This document shows, piece after piece, positions 1-10,432 of a stretch of 64,000 nucleotides of DNA (positions are counted from its first letter, which is position 1; every line of letters starts with the position of its first letter). The stretch is from the NCBI GenBank assembly GCA_946894095.1, contig OX335665.1, positions 7,698,001 to 7,762,000 of the forward strand, read 5' to 3'. A model generated the notes under the pieces. It searched no databases. It saw only the letters and a list, made by a program, of their open reading frames with translations, and was not told the origin of the DNA. The DNA comes from Incurvaria masculella (Eukaryota; Arthropoda; Insecta; Lepidoptera; Incurvariidae). The position numbers were made by a program, and so were the translations under genes.

Positions 1-240
1 TGCCACCACTAGGCCACGGCCTATGCGGCCTATTGGCAAATCCAACGTTACATTGAACTGGTGGAAGAAATGGACAATTTTAAGTCACCTTCGACCATTG
101 TTCATTCAATGCGGTTAACCCTACCACTTAGTCAGTAAGGAAAGGGACCCAGTGTCCGAACCACGATTGCCCATCCAGCACCCGACCCCGACGCCGTCGG
201 GTTGCTTAACCTCGATGGTCGCACGCCACCACTCGGGATC
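1..240 (-). mobile_element. SINE fragment with degenerate 5S-like head
   Basis: Reads, on the minus strand, as a decayed copy of the SINE body common in this window: the stretches like acattgaactgg, the cttcgaccattgttcattcaatgcg block and the ctaccacttagt block appear in the usual order. Bases about 150-240 (cgtcgggttgcttaacctcgatgg) resemble the 5S-rRNA-like head seen better at 6945-7070. It is cut by the window edge or truncated. Confidence 0.55.
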
Positions 241-1094
241 TGGACCACTTTTTTTTAGTGCTTGCATTCACACAGAACAATAGCAACACAACACTGTTAA
301 ATAAATGTAAATGTGTGGCTATGGAATTTCCTTCTCCAAATACATGCCACCAGTCACATTCGAACTCGTACGATGCCAGATTTGGTAACTTTAAAGGTAA
401 TAACGTTGCGAAATCTGGCTTGTTACGTTTAAAATGGTCAGTAGTCGTGTAAAAACATGAGAAAGTAAACTTAGAACATGAAACCTGTGCACGCTATTTT
501 TTATTACAAGCGTTTTCGAGACCTACACCCCACGAAACAAATCATTGACAAAGACATCAAAATAACAATGTCAAACGAAAAAATCGACAGATGTAAAATG
601 TCCATCACAACACTACAAATTCTTATTTTGTTTTGGTTTAAAATGTTTGTTTTTTTATCAGTTTGGAGAGGCAAAGCCTTCAAACCACGTAAGTTTCCAA
701 ATGGTTCTTTCCAAAATGTTCGTTCTTTGCAATAAGGTCCTTTTTTCCATAGATAGCTCTGCCAAATCAGAATCTAGGCAAGGAGTTAAAATTGAATAGA
801 GCTTTGTCAATATGAAACCTATTTATTGGTATACTAATGGACAGAGGCAGAAACTAAAGGAATTAGATAATCTCATTAAAGTAAATAAACTTTTCGTACT
901 ACCTGCTTAGTACGCACATTGCTTATTCCGAGGAAAGTGAAATGTATGTATGTACAATCGATCGTGAAGCAAGGACACATTAACTTAGAGAAAGAGCCCA
1001 GTGAAAATAATTACTTTACGAATATACTGCAAGGCTGGACCCGAACCAGCAAAACATACCATTCGCGGGTATTAATGTTCATTCGCTTCAAACC
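241..1094. other. AT-rich non-coding stretch
   Basis: No exon with splice borders, no recognised repeat and no long frame. Two short frames (258-452, 478-735) have no coding bias. It may be intron or 3' flank of the gem gene, whose remaining C-terminal exons were not found here. Confidence 0.4.
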
Positions 1095-1098
1095 TTAA

Positions 1099-1546
1099 GA
1101 ACGGCCCGTAAGCTATGATCCCCATACAAACGTAGTTTACTAATCATTTGGAAACCGCTATTCCAATTGAATTGATATTTAATATATAATATCAGGTAAC
1201 AAATACCTGTGTCTGCATGCTTTTGTTTAGGTCGGCCCGTAAGCATCAGAAAATTTCGCCTCCCATACAAACGTAGTTGACTAATAATTTGATATAAATT
1301 TCTCTGTCTGCATGCCTTTGTTTTTTCGGTAAATGTATTCTGGGTCAAACCACAGAGAAAACAAAATTCGTATGAAGATTTTCTTTTTGTTTCATTCGGT
1401 TTGGATTTAAAAAAAAAAACAAAAGCATGCAGACACGGATATTTGTTACCTGATATTATATATTAAATATCAATTCAATTGGAATAGCGGTTTTCAAATG
1501 ATTAGTAAACTACGTTTGTATGGGGAGCATAGCTTACGGGCCGTTC
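1099..1546. mobile_element. TTAA-flanked foldback element (family B)
   Basis: TTAA at 1095-1098 and 1547-1550 flank arms of about 130 bp that are near-perfect inverted repeats (gaacggcccgtaagctat at the left end, its complement at the right end). The centre carries a second, inverted terminus (ggtcggcccgtaagcatc near 1230) like the right end of the copy at 19137-19485, so this copy is rearranged. TTAA flanks fit piggyBac-type targets, but the superfamily is inferred. It has no coding capacity. Confidence 0.75.
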
Positions 1547-1827
1547 TTAAGATAGCTAACCGTGATATGTATTGTTACCTCTCATAGTACAAACTGAGTT
1601 CAGTTTGGGAGGTAGCAAACTAGTTTCAACATTATGTTATAAATAACTTTTTTGTTCAGACACTGTTTTTGTATAATGTTGCATAATTTGTTTTGTTTTA
1701 AATATCTAATAAAAGATTATTATTATTATTATTGCGTCTTCCAATTTCGCTAGCTGCTGTATACCCATAATTTGGAAAAAAAAATCACCAGCCTGCGCGG
1801 GGCGGCGCAATGTTTTTCCGGAGAGAT

Positions 1828-2372
1828 GTGGACCTTCCCACTCAACTCCCCATACAAACGTGGAAAGAAGATCATGCCCGTTTATCTTGTCAGAGATCCA
1901 AAATTATACTCAAAACAGCTTTATTTGATCGAACTAGATGTCTGATGACCATGGGCATTGTAAAATAGTGTTTGGAACCAAGTTATAAGGTCCGAAAGTA
2001 CGAATTTTTAGCGCGTTTTATACAACAACTTTGGACGCGGATTACTCAACGATAAAATAAAAATATCTTAAAAAGATTAGTCATCAGACCTAGCTTGTTT
2101 CATGAAGGTTTATAAAAAAATTGGTTTTTGTTTCATTATTGACTACAGCGGTCGTGATTTACTTTTAGCTGTAATTCGTTGTGTAATTAAAATTTTCGTA
2201 AATCTGACCAAATCAAACACTATGAGCGTGTCAGAGTCTGCTTTGTGGACATGTTGCATCCTCCTCACCACGGCGCCTGTCTTTTTCTTTGAAACAGAGA
2301 AGGTCCCAGAGCGCAACAGCACGGTTTCGTACCTTGCCCGCGAATGAGTTAGTCCCGCCGGGAAGGGCCACC
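1828..2372. mobile_element. TTAA-flanked MITE (family A), diverged left end
   Basis: The interior and right end (cgccgggaagggccacc followed by TTAA at 2373-2376) match the family A copies at 18661-19132 and 53521-54047. The left end is diverged (gtggaccttcccactcaac). It shares the internal motif with catcagacatctagttcg homology on the opposite strand. Non-autonomous. Confidence 0.6.
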
Positions 2373-2376
2373 TTAA

Positions 2377-3261
2377 GTATCGTTGGAACTCGAGGAAATC
2401 ACTAAGTGTAGGCGAACTGACTGGACGGCGCTACAGTTTTTGTATGCCACTGGCTACTCTCCTACACAAACGAGGGTCAGTTGGTACTCCCATTCTGTCA
2501 CACTCGCTGAGAAAACCTAACCACTTACCTGCCTTACCTGTTAACTGCCACCGCTTCTGAAGAAGGCAACGGCAAGGCAAATGTTGTATGCGTTTTACAG
2601 TTGGTATAGGAAGCGCTATCGATTACGATAGTACCCTGCATCTACATAGCCAATATCTCCGTTGCCAAGCCTCAGCGTCAATATTTCCATCGCCGGCGAG
2701 GCAACTGCGGTCCGGCCGCAGGTGTGTCGCCAGCGACGGTGCTGCGATTGGACCGCAGGTGCGTCGCCAAGGAGCTGCGCCCTATATCCACCTTCAATAT
2801 TTGCGTCGCCAACATATGCATCGCTAATGTCTCCTTCGCCGGCGACGCATCTGCGGTCGCCAGCGACGAAGCTGCGATGCCTCGCCGTAGTCAGTTGAAA
2901 CACATACACGCCCTTATTACTTATTTTATTCCTAATTGACAACCAAATGCAGGAATATTTTGAACTATCACACAACAGGAAAGGAACAGAGCAAAAAAAC
3001 ACAAATAAAATAGACCAGACCACGATGATTTAAGATTTGTATTTGAAGTATAGGACAATGAGTCGACACAGAGGTACACACAGGGTGTGGGGTCATTCAT
3101 GGATAACCTTACTGGTGCGGTTAGGGCAAACAAAAAATTTAAAAAAAAATATCCACCGTTTTCGAGTTGTATACACTTGTCCACTCTTTTCGATGCTGAC
3201 ATACAACCCTCTCTAGTAATTACCAGGTTGAACAAAGGGTCTGCATGCTAAAATATCTAGT
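2377..3261. other. Non-coding stretch with GC-rich imperfect repeats
   Basis: Bases 2640-2885 contain recurring GTCGCC/GGCGAC words (for example tcgccggcgacgcatctgcg and ccagcgacgaagctgcga) making weak inverted and direct repeats. Frames here on both strands are repeat-driven. The rest is AT-rich with no recognised gene. Confidence 0.35.
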
Positions 3262-3565
3262 TATTTTTTTATGCAACCTGACTTGGATGGCTACCACACA
3301 ACTACCGTTATATTAGCCTGATATACCACAATCACGAAGGACCTCGGTGCCACGCCAGGACCTGCCCTTTATGAGCACGATTACACTGAACTGGATGGAA
3401 AACATGGAGAATTGTTCACTGCCGCTTCAACCATAGTTTCAACTAATGTATGGTACCAACCCGGGCGGGCTTAACCCTACCACCTTGGGAAGGGGACCTA
3501 CGGTTCTTACATGGGTTCCGAACGATCGCACTGGTCGCATTCGTAACGAAATGCACATATTCAAC
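3262..3565 (-). mobile_element. SINE, body and 3' part
   Basis: Minus-strand copy of the common SINE: poly-T side at 3262 (ttttttatgcaacctgac), then the body with acactgaactggatggaaaac and accaacccgggcgggctta, ending in the region like ttcaactcggaaagag that precedes the tRNA-like head in complete copies. The head is missing. Confidence 0.65.
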
Positions 3566-3599
3566 TCGGAAAGAGCAATAAATTGTTGCATGAATAGGG

Positions 3600-4240
3600 T
3601 AAGGATTTTGAGTCGTATTCACTACGTATAATATTCACAACGTATAATAGTATTTTTTTCCAAAAAATTAAAACCATGCATATCGTATAGTATTCATAAC
3701 GTATAATGTTATACGTTGTGCATGAGTTTAAAAATAAAATCAACTCTTTGCATCATGCAGAACGTCTAATAGTCACAACGTATAATATTCCTAACATGAA
3801 TTCACAAAAAAAGAAAACCATGCAGAACGTATAATATGCCATTTAAGCACTGCATAAAGCGCCCTAATAACGATACATTTAAGGCTGAAATTGCTACGAA
3901 TCGATATTTGTTGAAGAGTAACAATTTGCTACAACGCTAATTGAGACGGTCGAAAAATCACGTGCGAGTATACGCTTTAAAAGTATATTCATAAGGGCGC
4001 GTATCGTATAAAAGTTTTTGGATTATATGATATGCATGGTTTTCTTTTTTTGTTAAATAAAGATCATAATATTATACGTTGTGACTATTATACGTTATGC
4101 ATGGAGAAATAAGTAATTTTATTTTTTAAACTTCTTCATGCACTACGTATAAGATTATACGATCTGCCGATTATACGTTGTTCATGGTTTTAAAATTTTG
4201 TTAAAATATGACATTATACGATCTGCATATTAGACGTGCT
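3600..4240. repeat. Palindromic cluster of TATACGTT/GCATG-type motifs
   Basis: About 640 bp in which short words such as cgtataatattcacaacg, ttatacgttgtgcatg and attatacgttatgcatgg recur at least eight times. The cgtataat orientation dominates in the left half and attatacg in the right half, as in a degenerate foldback element. No coding capacity; class unknown. Confidence 0.5.
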
Positions 4241-4380
4241 GCCGTTCCCCCAGGATTTTAACCTACAACCTCTCGCATGAAAGGCAAGTCCTCTAGCTCC
4301 TACATCACCTGCTGTTAAATATTTTTTTTATATAGATTACTGTCTAACGTGTACCTTTCACGAAAAAAAATAATTAAAGA

Positions 4381-4797
4381 CTTTTTTTTATGCGACCTGA
4401 CATGGATGGCTAATACCACACAACAACCGTTATGATATTAGCCCAATACACCACACTCACGAAGGAATTAGCTGCCATGCCAGGACCTTCCCTTTTATGA
4501 GCACGGCAACATTGAACTGGATGGAAAACACGGACAGTGTCTCATTGCCGCTTCGACCATCTTTTCATCCAATGCGATGGTACCAACCCGGGCGGGCTTA
4601 AACCCTACCACCTAGTAGGGGAAGGGGACCTACAGTTTTACATGGATTCCGAACCATGGAGCAGCTCGCATTCGTGACGAAATGCACTTATCGAACTCGG
4701 AAAGAGAAAGACAGTGGTGCATGCCGGAATTTAATCCAGGCCTCTGGTACGCTAGGCCAGTCCACGCGCCACTAGGCTACGAGCCGCTTAAACTACC
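4381..4797 (-). mobile_element. Near-complete tRNA-headed SINE
   Basis: From the poly-T/atgcgacctgac 3' end to the tRNA-like head at about 4725-4797. Read on the minus strand the head gives box-A-like tagcctagtggcgcg and box-B-like sequence just before the gcctggat motif. The body (tgaactggatggaaaac, accaacccgggcgggctta) matches the other copies. It resembles an insect tRNA-derived SINE; family name not assigned. Confidence 0.7.
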
Positions 4798-5266
4798 AAA
4801 AGCGAGTTAACAATTATTTGCATAGCGCTATCCGAGAACTCTGATTACGTCAATGCGACTTGACATATATCTTGGTCGACCGCAATATGGTCTTCGGACT
4901 CTACTCACCACAGCTCGGGAGAAGAAGACGGCGACGTGCTGATGAGGGACGGTGGCAAGATGGCGTCGTTCGGCAACTGTCAACGACAGAACAGAAATTG
5001 GTGTCACCCGAGCCATGTAATGTTGAGGTGAGGTGTTTTACGCTCACTCTTAAAATAAATGGGCGCTAGATGGCGCCATCATCTCAAATTATGTTTAAAC
5101 AAAACTTGTAGGTACGTTTACGCTTCTTTTATTATTACTGGACATGAGTGGCTAATACTCAGCGAACATTGAAGGACGAGAGCAGCTCATTCTTATGGCG
5201 GCAGCGTATCCATGAGTTAGTGGAAAACGTCTAACTGTAGTTAGTTCGCTTACAAATTCACTGCAG
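4798..5266. other. Unassigned stretch downstream of gem exon 11
   Basis: The minus-strand frame at 4828-5016 (62 codons) lacks recognisable homology and a phase-compatible acceptor, so I do not call it an exon. In a complete gem gene the next exon would encode the linker after the CP2 domain. Confidence 0.35.
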
Positions 5267-5472
5267 GGTGTGGGGGGTGGGGTGTGAGGTGTGGCGTGTG
5301 TGGCGTGTGTGGCGTGTGTGGCGTGTGTGGCGTGTGTGGCGTGTGTGGCGTGTGTGGTGTGTAGTGTGTGGTGTGTGTGGTGTGTGTGGTGTGTGGTGTG
5401 TGGAGTGTGGTGTGTGTGGTGTGTGGTGTGTGTGGTGTGTGTGGTGTGTGTGGTGTGTGGTGAGGTGAGGTG
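5267..5472. repeat. TG-rich micro/minisatellite next to exon 11 donor
   Basis: About 200 bp of gtgtgtggc and gtgtgtggt units on the plus strand (CACACCACACGC on the transcribed sense). One strand is almost pure G/T. The array ends about 12 bp from the GT donor of gem exon 11. All long frames across it (Cys/Val/Trp or His/Thr/Pro) are repeat artefacts. Confidence 0.9.
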
Positions 5473-5484
5473 GTGGACACTCAC

Positions 5485-5604
5485 GGTGGTGAGAACGGTG
5501 GCCTCGCAGCTCGGCTGGTACTTGTCGAGGTCGAGCCGCGGCCGCCGCATCACCTTCTCGCGGTCCTGCTTGTGCTTGCGGTCCGCGCCCTTCAGCTTGA
5601 ACAC
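5485..5604 (-). CDS. gem: gem exon 11 (CP2 domain, C-terminal part)
   Basis: 120 nt, phase 0 to 0. Acceptor cgcggcag before 5604, donor GTGAGT after 5485. It encodes 40 residues beginning VFKLKGADRKHKQDREK and ending YQPSCEATVLTT. This matches the end of the CP2 domain, where vertebrate TFCP2 has a VFKPKGADRK segment. GC-rich third positions contrast with the flanking introns. No later exon was recognised in 1-5484. Confidence 0.92.
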
Positions 5605-5645
5605 CTGCCGCGAACGACAACAATCAATTCTTTATTCGTCATTAA

Positions 5646-6611
5646 GGTGGCCCAGCCCGGCGGGACTAACTCATTCGCGGGTACGGTACAAAACCGTGCT
5701 GTTGCGCTCTGGGAGCTTCTCTGTTTTAAAGAAAAAGACAGGCTCCGTGATGAGGAAGATGCAACATGTCCACAAAAAAGACAATGTGCATAGTTTTTTT
5801 TTTTATTTATTAGAAGGAAAAACAGAAACAGACAATTAAATAGTGAATATATAGAGAGTAGGTTTACATTAAACTAGCCTATTTCCTAACTGTTCCTTAC
5901 GGAAACATTTAAATACATATAAACAAAATTAAAACTAGATGTGCTGTTGAGTCTGAGTAAAAAGCGCTACACTAAGTGAGTAAAAATATAAATATGTAGG
6001 AATCATATAATAATAAAGAATAAAATATATAAGACTATCCTGAAGTTAATTGAGATATTTTTTTTCTGATTTTGCGTTTAAAAACAAATTCCTCATCACA
6101 AAATATGTCCAAATTTGCAGTTTGTTCATTATATAGTAAACACATTCTGTGAATAGGATTACGAACCCCTGCTTTTGTGCGAGTGTTGCTTATATGGAAC
6201 AGTGCCGTAGAGCGAGTTGCACGTGATATGTGTATGATTTGGTAAGATTTACAAAAAAAATTATTACAAAACGACTTATAGCTAAAAGTAAACCAAAAAA
6301 ATCTAACAAAAAAACAAATAGATTATAAATCTTGATTAAATAACCTATGTCTGATGACTAATCCCTTTAAGATGTTCTGACCACCTCCACCGTCATCCAC
6401 CTCCATAGTTATTGTATAAAACGCGCGAAAAATTCGAACTTTCGGACCTTATAACTTAGAAACTAAACACAATTTTACAATGCCAACGTTCATCAGACAT
6501 CTAGTTCGATCAAATAAAGCTATTTTGAGCAAAATTTGGGATCTCTGACAAGAAATATGGGCGTGATCTTCTTTCCCCGTTTGTATGGGGAGTTGAGCGG
6601 GATGGCCCACC
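5646..6611. mobile_element. TTAA-flanked MITE (family A) interrupted by a LINE piece
   Basis: TTAA at 5642-5645 and 6612-6615. The left end ggtggcccagcccggcggga and the right end gatggcccacc match family A at 18661-19132. It is much longer than the others because about 435 bp (5790-6225) of unrelated LINE 3' sequence sits inside. Confidence 0.7.
5790..6225 (-). mobile_element. 3' fragment of a LINE inserted in the family A MITE
   Basis: Starts with poly-T (a minus-strand poly-A tail). The minus-strand frame near 6222-6065 reads like the C-terminus of a jockey/CR1-type reverse transcriptase ORF (RNPIHRMCLLYNEQ, then DEEFVFKRKIR). 5'-truncated, no catalytic domain; clade uncertain. Confidence 0.6.
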
Positions 6612-6620
6612 TTAAGGGCG

Positions 6621-6830
6621 CCATACACCATGTTGCCTATCGTCTAATCGGCATGATGCTGCCGATTGGATCAAGTAGGACTGACCGTGGGTGGGTGTGG
6701 ATTGGCATGACAGTTATTGTGTGGATTGGCATGACAGTTATGGCGTGGATTGGCATGACAGGCTTAACTGTCAATACAATTTGATCCAGTACCATCATGC
6801 TGATTGGACGAAGGGCAGTATGGTGTATGG
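6621..6830. mobile_element. Short MITE with imperfect inverted repeats
   Basis: Left end ccatacaccatgttgcc and right end gggcagtatggtgtatgg are imperfect inverted repeats, extended by tctaatcggcatgatg and catcatgctgattgga. Between them a ~25-bp unit (gtggattggcatgacag) is repeated three times. It follows directly on the TTAA of the preceding MITE. Class not assigned. Confidence 0.6.
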
Positions 6831-6944
6831 CCACCTGAACCAGTATGGGTGCTTGAGCTGAGAGACTAACTCAGAAAAGCAAAATCCACCTCACCTCGCG
6901 AACTCACTCTAAGGGAGGCACCATACTAGCGGATTTGCGGCACA

Positions 6945-7335
6945 GCCTCAATGGCCCTCAGTGGCGCGACACTTCGGCGATCGCTCTCCGAAGTTAAGCA
7001 ACGCTGGGTCCGGTCTGGTCTTGGATGGGTGACCATTCGACCGTTGAGAGAGGCTGGCCGTGGTTCGGATTCCACGTTAAACTGTAGGTCCCCTTCCTTA
7101 CTTACTAGGTGGTAGGGTTAATCCCGCCCGGGTTGGTACCATCGCATTGGATGAACGACGGTCGAAGCGGCAATGAAAATTGTCCGTGTTTTCCGTCCAG
7201 TTCAATGTAGCCGTGCAATATAAGGAAGGTCCTGGCATGGCACCTAGTTCACATGTGGTGTGTTGGGCTAATACCATGACAGAAAGTGTGGTATTAGCCA
7301 TCCATGTCCAGTCACATAAAAAAAAAAAATAATAA
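6945..7335 (+). mobile_element. SINE with 5S-rRNA-derived head
   Basis: Bases 6965-7065 resemble the 3' two thirds of 5S rRNA: cgatcgctctccgaagttaa, gcaacgctgggtccgg, then cttggatgggtgacc, which is close to the 5S internal control region (box A aagttaagcaac, box C ggatgggtgacc). This joins a body shared with the tRNA-headed SINEs (ctaggtggtagggttaa, cgcccgggttggtacc) and ends in a poly-A tract near 7318-7330. The structure fits a SINE3-type element transcribed by RNA polymerase III. Confidence 0.8.
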
Positions 7336-7339
7336 CGCT

Positions 7340-7640
7340 GAGCTATCGAGCTTGTTCACATTACGTTTGAAGACTCCTACGTTGTAAGTTGGAGGAAAGT
7401 CACCCACCGGCAGACAGTTCCATATTCTGGCGGTGCAGCAACGAAATGAGCTTGAAAAACGGTTGGTTCTCAAAAGCCAAATGTCAACCACGAGGGTGTG
7501 CTCTGATTATCTGCGGCATGCTCAAGATATAGGTTGTAAGAGGAGGAATTAGGGATGCAAGTTCCGCAGAGCAACGTCCGTGATAATACCTGTAGAACAG
7601 ACAGAGCGACCCTACACACCGTCTGTGGCTCAGGGACTAG
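7340..7640 (-). pseudogene. LINE reverse-transcriptase ORF remnant (C-terminus)
   Basis: On the minus strand, fragments such as FRCCTARIWNCLPVGDFP and YNVGVFKRNVNK are read in order, interrupted by stops and frameshifts. They correspond to the C-terminal end of a non-LTR RT ORF (pattern F..RTA..WN.LP....P..YN...FKR), like the better preserved remnant at 19515-19870. Confidence 0.6.
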
Positions 7641-7990
7641 AAGCCAACGGTGAGTTGTGGGTCACCAACAACAATGTCATATTCTTACTTTTTTAGTGAA
7701 CTATAATAAAAAATAATAAAAAAAGTTTTATTTCAGCAAGCATTATAGGTGGAAAAACCTATCATGCTATGAAATAGTCAATTAATATATTACATTTTCA
7801 ATAAGTTCACAGCAAAAATATAAAAAGCAATAAAATGATAAAATTAAGTCATTAAAAATACATTAAGAATATAAATTCAGTCACTGTACACACTAAAGAT
7901 AGACATATGACCAATAAAAAAAAACTAATAATAATAGGAATAAACGTGTCCATTGTTATTTAACGTTTGGTCCGCAAATGAGAAAGCAAA
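7641..7990. other. AT-rich intron 10 sequence of gem
   Basis: AT-rich DNA between the LINE remnant and exon 10; no repeat or exon recognised. Confidence 0.5.
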
Positions 7991-7995
7991 GGCAC

Positions 7996-8133
7996 CTTGA
8001 TCTGGCAGGCGGCGGCGTGCAGGCGGTGGTCGGCGTCGTGCGTCGGGAGGAACGTCTCCACTTGAACGCGGAACGGCACGCCCTTCTCGCCGCCGTGCTT
8101 CTTGGCCGTGAACTCCGTCGATATGCAGTTCAC
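7996..8133 (-). CDS. gem: gem exon 10 (CP2 domain)
   Basis: 138 nt, phase 0 to 0. Acceptor aaccggcag, donor GTGCCT (weak but GT). It encodes 46 residues starting [18 protein letters not shown], continuing [10 protein letters not shown] and ending HAAACQIK. This is the most conserved block of the CP2/LSF DNA-binding region. It joins in frame to exon 9 (YIK) upstream and exon 11 (VFKLKG) downstream. Confidence 0.93.
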
Positions 8134-8289
8134 CTGCCGGTTATGTTCCTTTATTTTAACACTCGCAGCTTGTGAGGCCGAAAGAACGTTTCAATTTAAA
8201 GAATTATAATTGTGATGAACAATGAAAACCAATATTTAAACGAGTATAATAATCACTTTACGAATCCAATAAAATATATGTATTTGAAA

Positions 8290-9300
8290 GGGAATTAGTA
8301 AATAAATATTGATGGATTCAATTATTGCTGTGGCAGATGTGATGTGGCGTTTATGTGTGAATTTAAATTATATATGTCGATAGATTCAATTACTGCTGTC
8401 GTGTTCTTATCTGTGTTTCAAGTATATATGTCGATGGATTCAGTTACTGCTGTAAGGTTTTTTTTAAGTATTTACATATGTTGATTGTTTCAATTACTGC
8501 TATAGCAGATGTGAGGTTTAATATCTGAATTTACAGCAGATATGGCGATGGATTCAATTACTGCTTTGGCAGGGTTAGGGTTTATATCTGAATTAACAGT
8601 ATATATGTCGACGGATACAGTTATTTCTGTGGGGTTTTTATCTAAATTTAAAGTATATATGTCAACGGATACAGTTATTTCTGTGGGGTTTTTATCTGAA
8701 TTTAAAGTATATATGTCGACGGATACAGTTATTTCTGTGGGGTTTTTATCTAAATTTAAAGTATATATGTCAACGGATACAGTTATTTCTGTGGGGTTTT
8801 TATCTGAATTTAAAGTAAGTATATATGTCGACGGATACAGTTATATCTGTGGGGGTTTTATCTGAAATTAAAGTATATATGTCGACGGATACAGTTATTT
8901 CTGTGGGGTTTTTATCTGAATTTAAAGTATAGATGTCGACGGATACAGTTATTTCTGTGGGGTTTTTATCTGAATTTAAAGTATATATGTCGACGGATAC
9001 AGTTATTTCTGTGGGGGTTTTATCTGAATTTAAAGTATATATGTCGACGGATACAGTTATTTCTGTGGGGTTTTTATCTGAATTTAAAGTATAGATGTCA
9101 ACGGATACAGTTATTTCTGTGGGGTTTTTATCCGAATTTAAAGTTTAGATGTCGACGGATATAGTTATTTCTGTGGGGTTTTTATCTGACTTTAAAGTTT
9201 AGATGTCGACGGATATAGTTATTTCTGTGGTGATTTTATCTGACTTTAAAGTATAGATGTCAATGGATTCAATTATAAGTGTGGGGTTCTCACCTGAATG
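8290..9300. repeat. 54-bp minisatellite in gem intron 9
   Basis: From about 8600 to 9270 there are about 13 copies of a 54-bp unit built on atatgtcgacggatacag, ttatttctgtggggttttta and tctgaatttaaagt. More diverged copies extend left to about 8300. Because 54 is divisible by 3, a plus-strand frame (8542-8865) repeats an 18-residue unit; this follows from the repeat and is not taken as a gene. Confidence 0.9.
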
Positions 9301-9369
9301 TAAAGTATATATCGACTATCGAACGGCAAAGCGTCCCGCCACTGGGCTACCTCGGCGAAGATACCATAC

Positions 9370-9486
9370 CTTAATGTACACGCCGGCGTCCTTGGTGGGG
9401 TCCCAGAGCACCTCGACGCAGTGCAGCGAGTGCTTCTCGACGGGTTGGTGCACGCGGATCAGCCCGTACGACAGCGGCACGTCCAC
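9370..9486 (-). CDS. gem: gem exon 9 (CP2 domain)
   Basis: 117 nt, phase 0 to 0. Acceptor cgtcggcag, donor GTATGG. It encodes 39 residues: VDVPLSYGLIRVHQPVEKHS, then LHCVEVLWDPTKDAGVYIK. The EVLWDP block matches the EFLWDPAK segment of vertebrate TFCP2. High GC3 and clean splice borders; flanking sequence is AT-rich or repetitive. Confidence 0.93.
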
Positions 9487-9609
9487 CTGCCGACGAATCG
9501 TACCATAAAATAATAAATAAATCACATATAAATAATAATAATAATAACATAAATACTCAATACCTAAACAAACATTAATTGACTTAGAGACACTAATCTA
9601 AATATTGAA

Positions 9610-9932
9610 AAACTGGTCAAGTACGAGTCGGACTCGCACACGAAGGATCCCGTACCATCGTTCAACATTTTAACACTAGAAATCATGTTTCTTTCTGGTA
9701 AAAATTAAAAATAAATAAAAATATAAGGGGGACTAATTGTTACTTCTTTTTAATTTTTACTCTTTCTTTTTTTTACAGCGGTAATAGAAATACACTCTCT
9801 GTGAAAGCTTCAGCTGTCTACCTATTATGGTTCAGGAGAGGAAGGCGCTGACAGAAATACGGACCGACAACGAAGGCTTAGTAATAGGGTTCCGTTGGCA
9901 ACCTTTGGTTACGGTGCCCTAAAAATGCATTA
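9610..9932 (+). mobile_element. Lepidopteran-type interspersed repeat (gggttccgta family), diverged
   Basis: Starts with a block like gcgagtcggactcgcacac and ends with gggttccgttggcaacc and ggtgccctaaaa. Better copies lie at 16427-16766 and 42853-43133. The family normally carries a (GGAC)n stretch, here reduced to ggaccgac. Class unknown, probably non-autonomous. Confidence 0.55.
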
Positions 9933-10432
9933 GTCTGTCTATATAACATCATTAATAGAAACTATTTGACCAGAAAATCACAAAAGTTGATACATACATA
10001 GTATGTATGTTTTATGGAGGCTATTATGCTATCCACTTTGTTGTAACTCGGCAACAGATGGCGCTGCAGCATGTAAACTTGATGCAGATTGCCATGAAAA
10101 TTTATATGAATGAATATATGACCATAGAGAACAATACACGCATAGGTTTTGAAACTCCGAGTTCTCACCTAAATTGGTGTTTACAGAACTTCAATGTTGC
10201 GTAAAAACGTCAAACCAATACATATTTTTGCTATTTCTTCTGTGGTTTTACTGTTAAGTCATGCTAGGGTCTCTCACCACATTTTACCAGGCTCAGTTGA
10301 ATGTCCAAAACTAAATTGACACGAGCAGAGCCGGCAACCTCAGCTAGCTTCATATAAGTGCTAATTATAGCCGCGGTTGTTGCCGCGGTTGTTGCCGCTA
10401 AATCATTTCCAGAATTTCCGCTTTATCGGTTT
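9933..10432. other. Unassigned intron 8 sequence
   Basis: No exon and no repeat shared with the rest of the window that I can see. A short duplicated word gccgcggttgttgccgcg lies at 10369-10400. Confidence 0.4.

Noticed and set aside
4828..5016. Possible gem exon 12
   Set aside because: The minus-strand 62-codon frame has no recognisable match to the region after the CP2 domain and no clear acceptor in the required phase.
5152..5839. Several long frames (His/Thr/Pro or Cys/Val/Trp rich) across 5.2-5.8 kb
   Set aside because: They are translations of the TG/CA microsatellite. Only the exon 11 segment (5485-5604) inside them is supported.
6965..7065. Possible real 5S rRNA gene
   Set aside because: Only the internal control region and neighbouring part are similar; the 5' third is missing and the sequence continues into a SINE body with poly-A.
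8542..8865. 107-codon plus-strand frame with an 18-residue repeat (VYMSTDTVISVGFLSKFK)
   Set aside because: Follows from the 54-bp minisatellite in gem intron 9; antisense to the gene and without coding context.
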